Of a stretch of 8,380 nucleotides of DNA, positions 7,030 to 8,380 are shown piece by piece. The stretch is from Micrococcales bacterium. GTDB taxonomy: Bacteria > Actinomycetota > Actinomycetes > Actinomycetales > Dermatophilaceae. Below the pieces are notes generated by a model. It had not been told where the DNA came from. It ran no database searches and worked only from the letters and a program-made list of their open reading frames with translations. The stretch spans positions 1 to 8,380 of the forward strand of contig JAKDLQ010000094.1 of assembly GCA_030452775.1 (NCBI GenBank), written 5' to 3'. Position 1 is the stretch's first letter. Each line of letters begins with the position of its first letter. A program made the translations under genes and the position numbers.

Positions 7030-8325
7030 ATGACCACGATCGAAACCAGACCCAACACCACCGGCGCCAGCGAGTCCGTCGAGAAGCTGCTCTCAGCCCT
7101 CGATACGCGCCAGCCCGGCCGATCCCTGCCCGGCCCCCTCTACGCCGACCCCGACCTGCACGAGCTCGACCTGACCCTGCTGTGGTCGCGCCAGTGGATC
7201 CTCGTCGGCTCGGTCGCGGAGATCCGCGAGCCGGGCGACTACTTCGTCGTGGAGCTGGGCCGGGCCTCCGTGATCGTCGTGCGTGATGACGACGAGCAGG
7301 TCGGCGCCTTCCGCAACGTATGCCGCCACCGCGGCTCGCGGCTGCTCACCGACAGTCACGGGTCGGTCGGCAACATCGTGTGCGGCTACCACAGCTGGAC
7401 CTACGGGACCGACGGTCGGCTGCTGCACGCTCCCCAGCTGCGCGACGGCGTGGACCCGGCCTGCCTGGGCCTGGGGCGGGTGCACGTCCGGGAGGTCGGA
7501 GGCCTGATCTTCGTCTGCCTGGCCTCCGGTGTCCCAGAGGCGCCCGCCGACCTCGATGACGTGGCGGCGACCATCACGCCGTACCTGATGCCCCACCGGC
7601 TCGACCGGGCCAAGGTCGCGGCGCAGATCGACATCGTCGAGGGCGGCAACTGGAAGCTCACCATGGAGAACAACCGGGAGTGCTACCACTGCGAGGGGGG
7701 ACATCCCGAGCTGCTGTGCACGTTCTTCCCCACCTACGGTCTCACCGACGCACAGATCCCGGCCCGGCTGCGTCCCGCCCACGACCGGTTCCTGCTGGCC
7801 GAAGCCGAGCTGAACCGGGTCTGCGAGCAGCACTCGCTGCCCTACGCGCTCGTGCAGGATCTCGCCGAGCGCCCGGTCGGTTTCCGGATCGCCCGCGAGC
7901 CGCTCGATCGTGCCGGCGAGTCGTTCAGCCGGGACGGCGCCCGCATGGTCGGCCGGTTGCTCGGCGACCTGACCGAGCCGCGGCTGGGCCGGTGCACGCT
8001 GCACACTCAGCCGAACGGCTGGGTGCACCTGCTCGCCGACCACGCCGTCACCTTCACGGCGCTCCCACTCGCCGTGGACCGGACGCTGGTGCGCACCACG
8101 TGGCTGGTCCACGAGGACGCGGTCGAGGGCGTCGACTACGACCTCGACACCCTCACCGAGGTGTGGCGGCATACGAACGAGCAGGATGCGGCGTTCGTCA
8201 CCCAGACCCAACGTGGCGTCACCGACCCGGCATACGTCCCTGGCCCCTACACCGAGGCGGAGCAGCAGGTCGACGACTTCGTGTCGTGGTACGTCGCGCG
8301 GATGCGAGAAGAGGTCGCCCGATGA
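7030..8325 (+). CDS. Rieske non-heme iron oxygenase, quaternary-amine demethylase type (GbcA/Stc2/CntA-like)
   Basis: This 431-residue protein is the alpha subunit of a Rieske oxygenase. These enzymes use O2 and electrons from a reductase to hydroxylate an N-methyl or adjacent carbon of a quaternary amine; with glycine betaine or stachydrine as substrate this gives the tertiary amine and formaldehyde. The Rieske site is C98-x-H100-x17-C118-x2-H121. The mononuclear iron site is in ENNRECYHCEGGHPE, with ligands H220 and H225, and D386 in HTNEQDAAF as probable carboxylate ligand. E217 takes the bridging place usually held by Asp, as described for carnitine oxygenase CntA. Length and motif order are normal. 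The stop overlaps the next ATG as ATGA. Pairing with the DgcA/StcD-like gene favours glycine betaine or proline betaine; carnitine-type substrates remain possible. Confidence 0.92.
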   Translation: MTTIETRPNTTGASESVEKLLSALDTRQPGRSLPGPLYADPDLHELDLTLLWSRQWILVGSVAEIREPGDYFVVELGRASVIVVRDDDEQVGAFRNVCRHRGSRLLTDSHGSVGNIVCGYHSWTYGTDGRLLHAPQLRDGVDPACLGLGRVHVREVGGLIFVCLASGVPEAPADLDDVAATITPYLMPHRLDRAKVAAQIDIVEGGNWKLTMENNRECYHCEGGHPELLCTFFPTYGLTDAQIPARLRPAHDRFLLAEAELNRVCEQHSLPYALVQDLAERPVGFRIAREPLDRAGESFSRDGARMVGRLLGDLTEPRLGRCTLHTQPNGWVHLLADHAVTFTALPLAVDRTLVRTTWLVHEDAVEGVDYDLDTLTEVWRHTNEQDAAFVTQTQRGVTDPAYVPGPYTEAEQQVDDFVSWYVARMREEVAR

Positions 8326-8380
8326 CACAGCTTCCCGCCGACGACTCCTTCGCCGGCTCGGCCGTCTCACTGCCCGCCCC
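8322..8380 (+). CDS. Start of a downstream operon gene, cut by the window edge
   Basis: ATG at 8322 overlaps the Rieske stop (ATGA) and opens a frame of 19 codons (MTQLPADDSF onward) that runs off the end of the window. Tight coupling to the oxygenase makes a ferredoxin-NAD(P)H reductase subunit (GbcB-like) or another electron carrier the likeliest product. The residues visible are too few to identify any family, so this is inferred from position alone. Confidence 0.55.
   Translation, partial: MTQLPADDSFAGSAVSLPA

Noticed and set aside
7093..8370. A 425-codon minus-strand frame opposite the Rieske gene
   Set aside because: The Rieske and iron-site motifs fix the + strand as coding; the antisense frame has no recognisable motif.

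Overview
The window is GC-rich (roughly 70% by eye). It has strong third-position G/C bias, long antisense open frames, GTG starts and GTGA/ATGA junctions, all of which point to a high-GC actinomycete; no finer placement is possible from sequence alone. Seven complete protein genes and the first codons of an eighth are supported. No tRNA, rRNA, CRISPR array, transposase or other obvious mobile gene was seen.

Left part (1-2845, + strand): a G-run-rich leader is followed by a TetR-family repressor (162-860) with a dyad just upstream of its ATG. Next comes a 638-residue acyl-CoA dehydrogenase of the acyl-CoA-oxidase architecture (929-2845). The two genes lie 68 bp apart, separated by a perfect 16-bp tandem duplication, and probably form a lipid or acyl-CoA catabolic pair under TetR control.

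Middle (2846-4885): a 76-bp near-palindrome sits between the acyl-CoA gene and three minus-strand genes that converge on it. Read in transcription order from the right, these are a LysR regulator (4885-3956), a small MOSC-like protein (3878-3519) and a flavin-reductase-like protein (3522-2992). The last two overlap by 4 bp and look translationally coupled.

Right part (4886-8380, + strand): divergent from the LysR gene is a compact operon. It holds a 685-residue FMN/Fe-S/FAD oxidoreductase of the dimethylglycine or N-methylproline demethylase type (DgcA/StcD-like), then a Rieske non-heme iron oxygenase of the quaternary-amine type (GbcA/Stc2/CntA-like), then an ATGA-overlapped gene cut by the window edge. 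The two enzymes are suited to consecutive steps: the Rieske enzyme would demethylate a quaternary amine (glycine betaine, proline betaine or similar), and the flavoenzyme would demethylate the resulting tertiary amine. The truncated gene is in the place where a Rieske reductase or an electron-transfer partner would be expected. The divergent LysR gene is the natural candidate regulator. This betaine-demethylation module is the most interesting content. It is built from known families, but it combines them with LysR-type control, and its substrate is not fixed by sequence.
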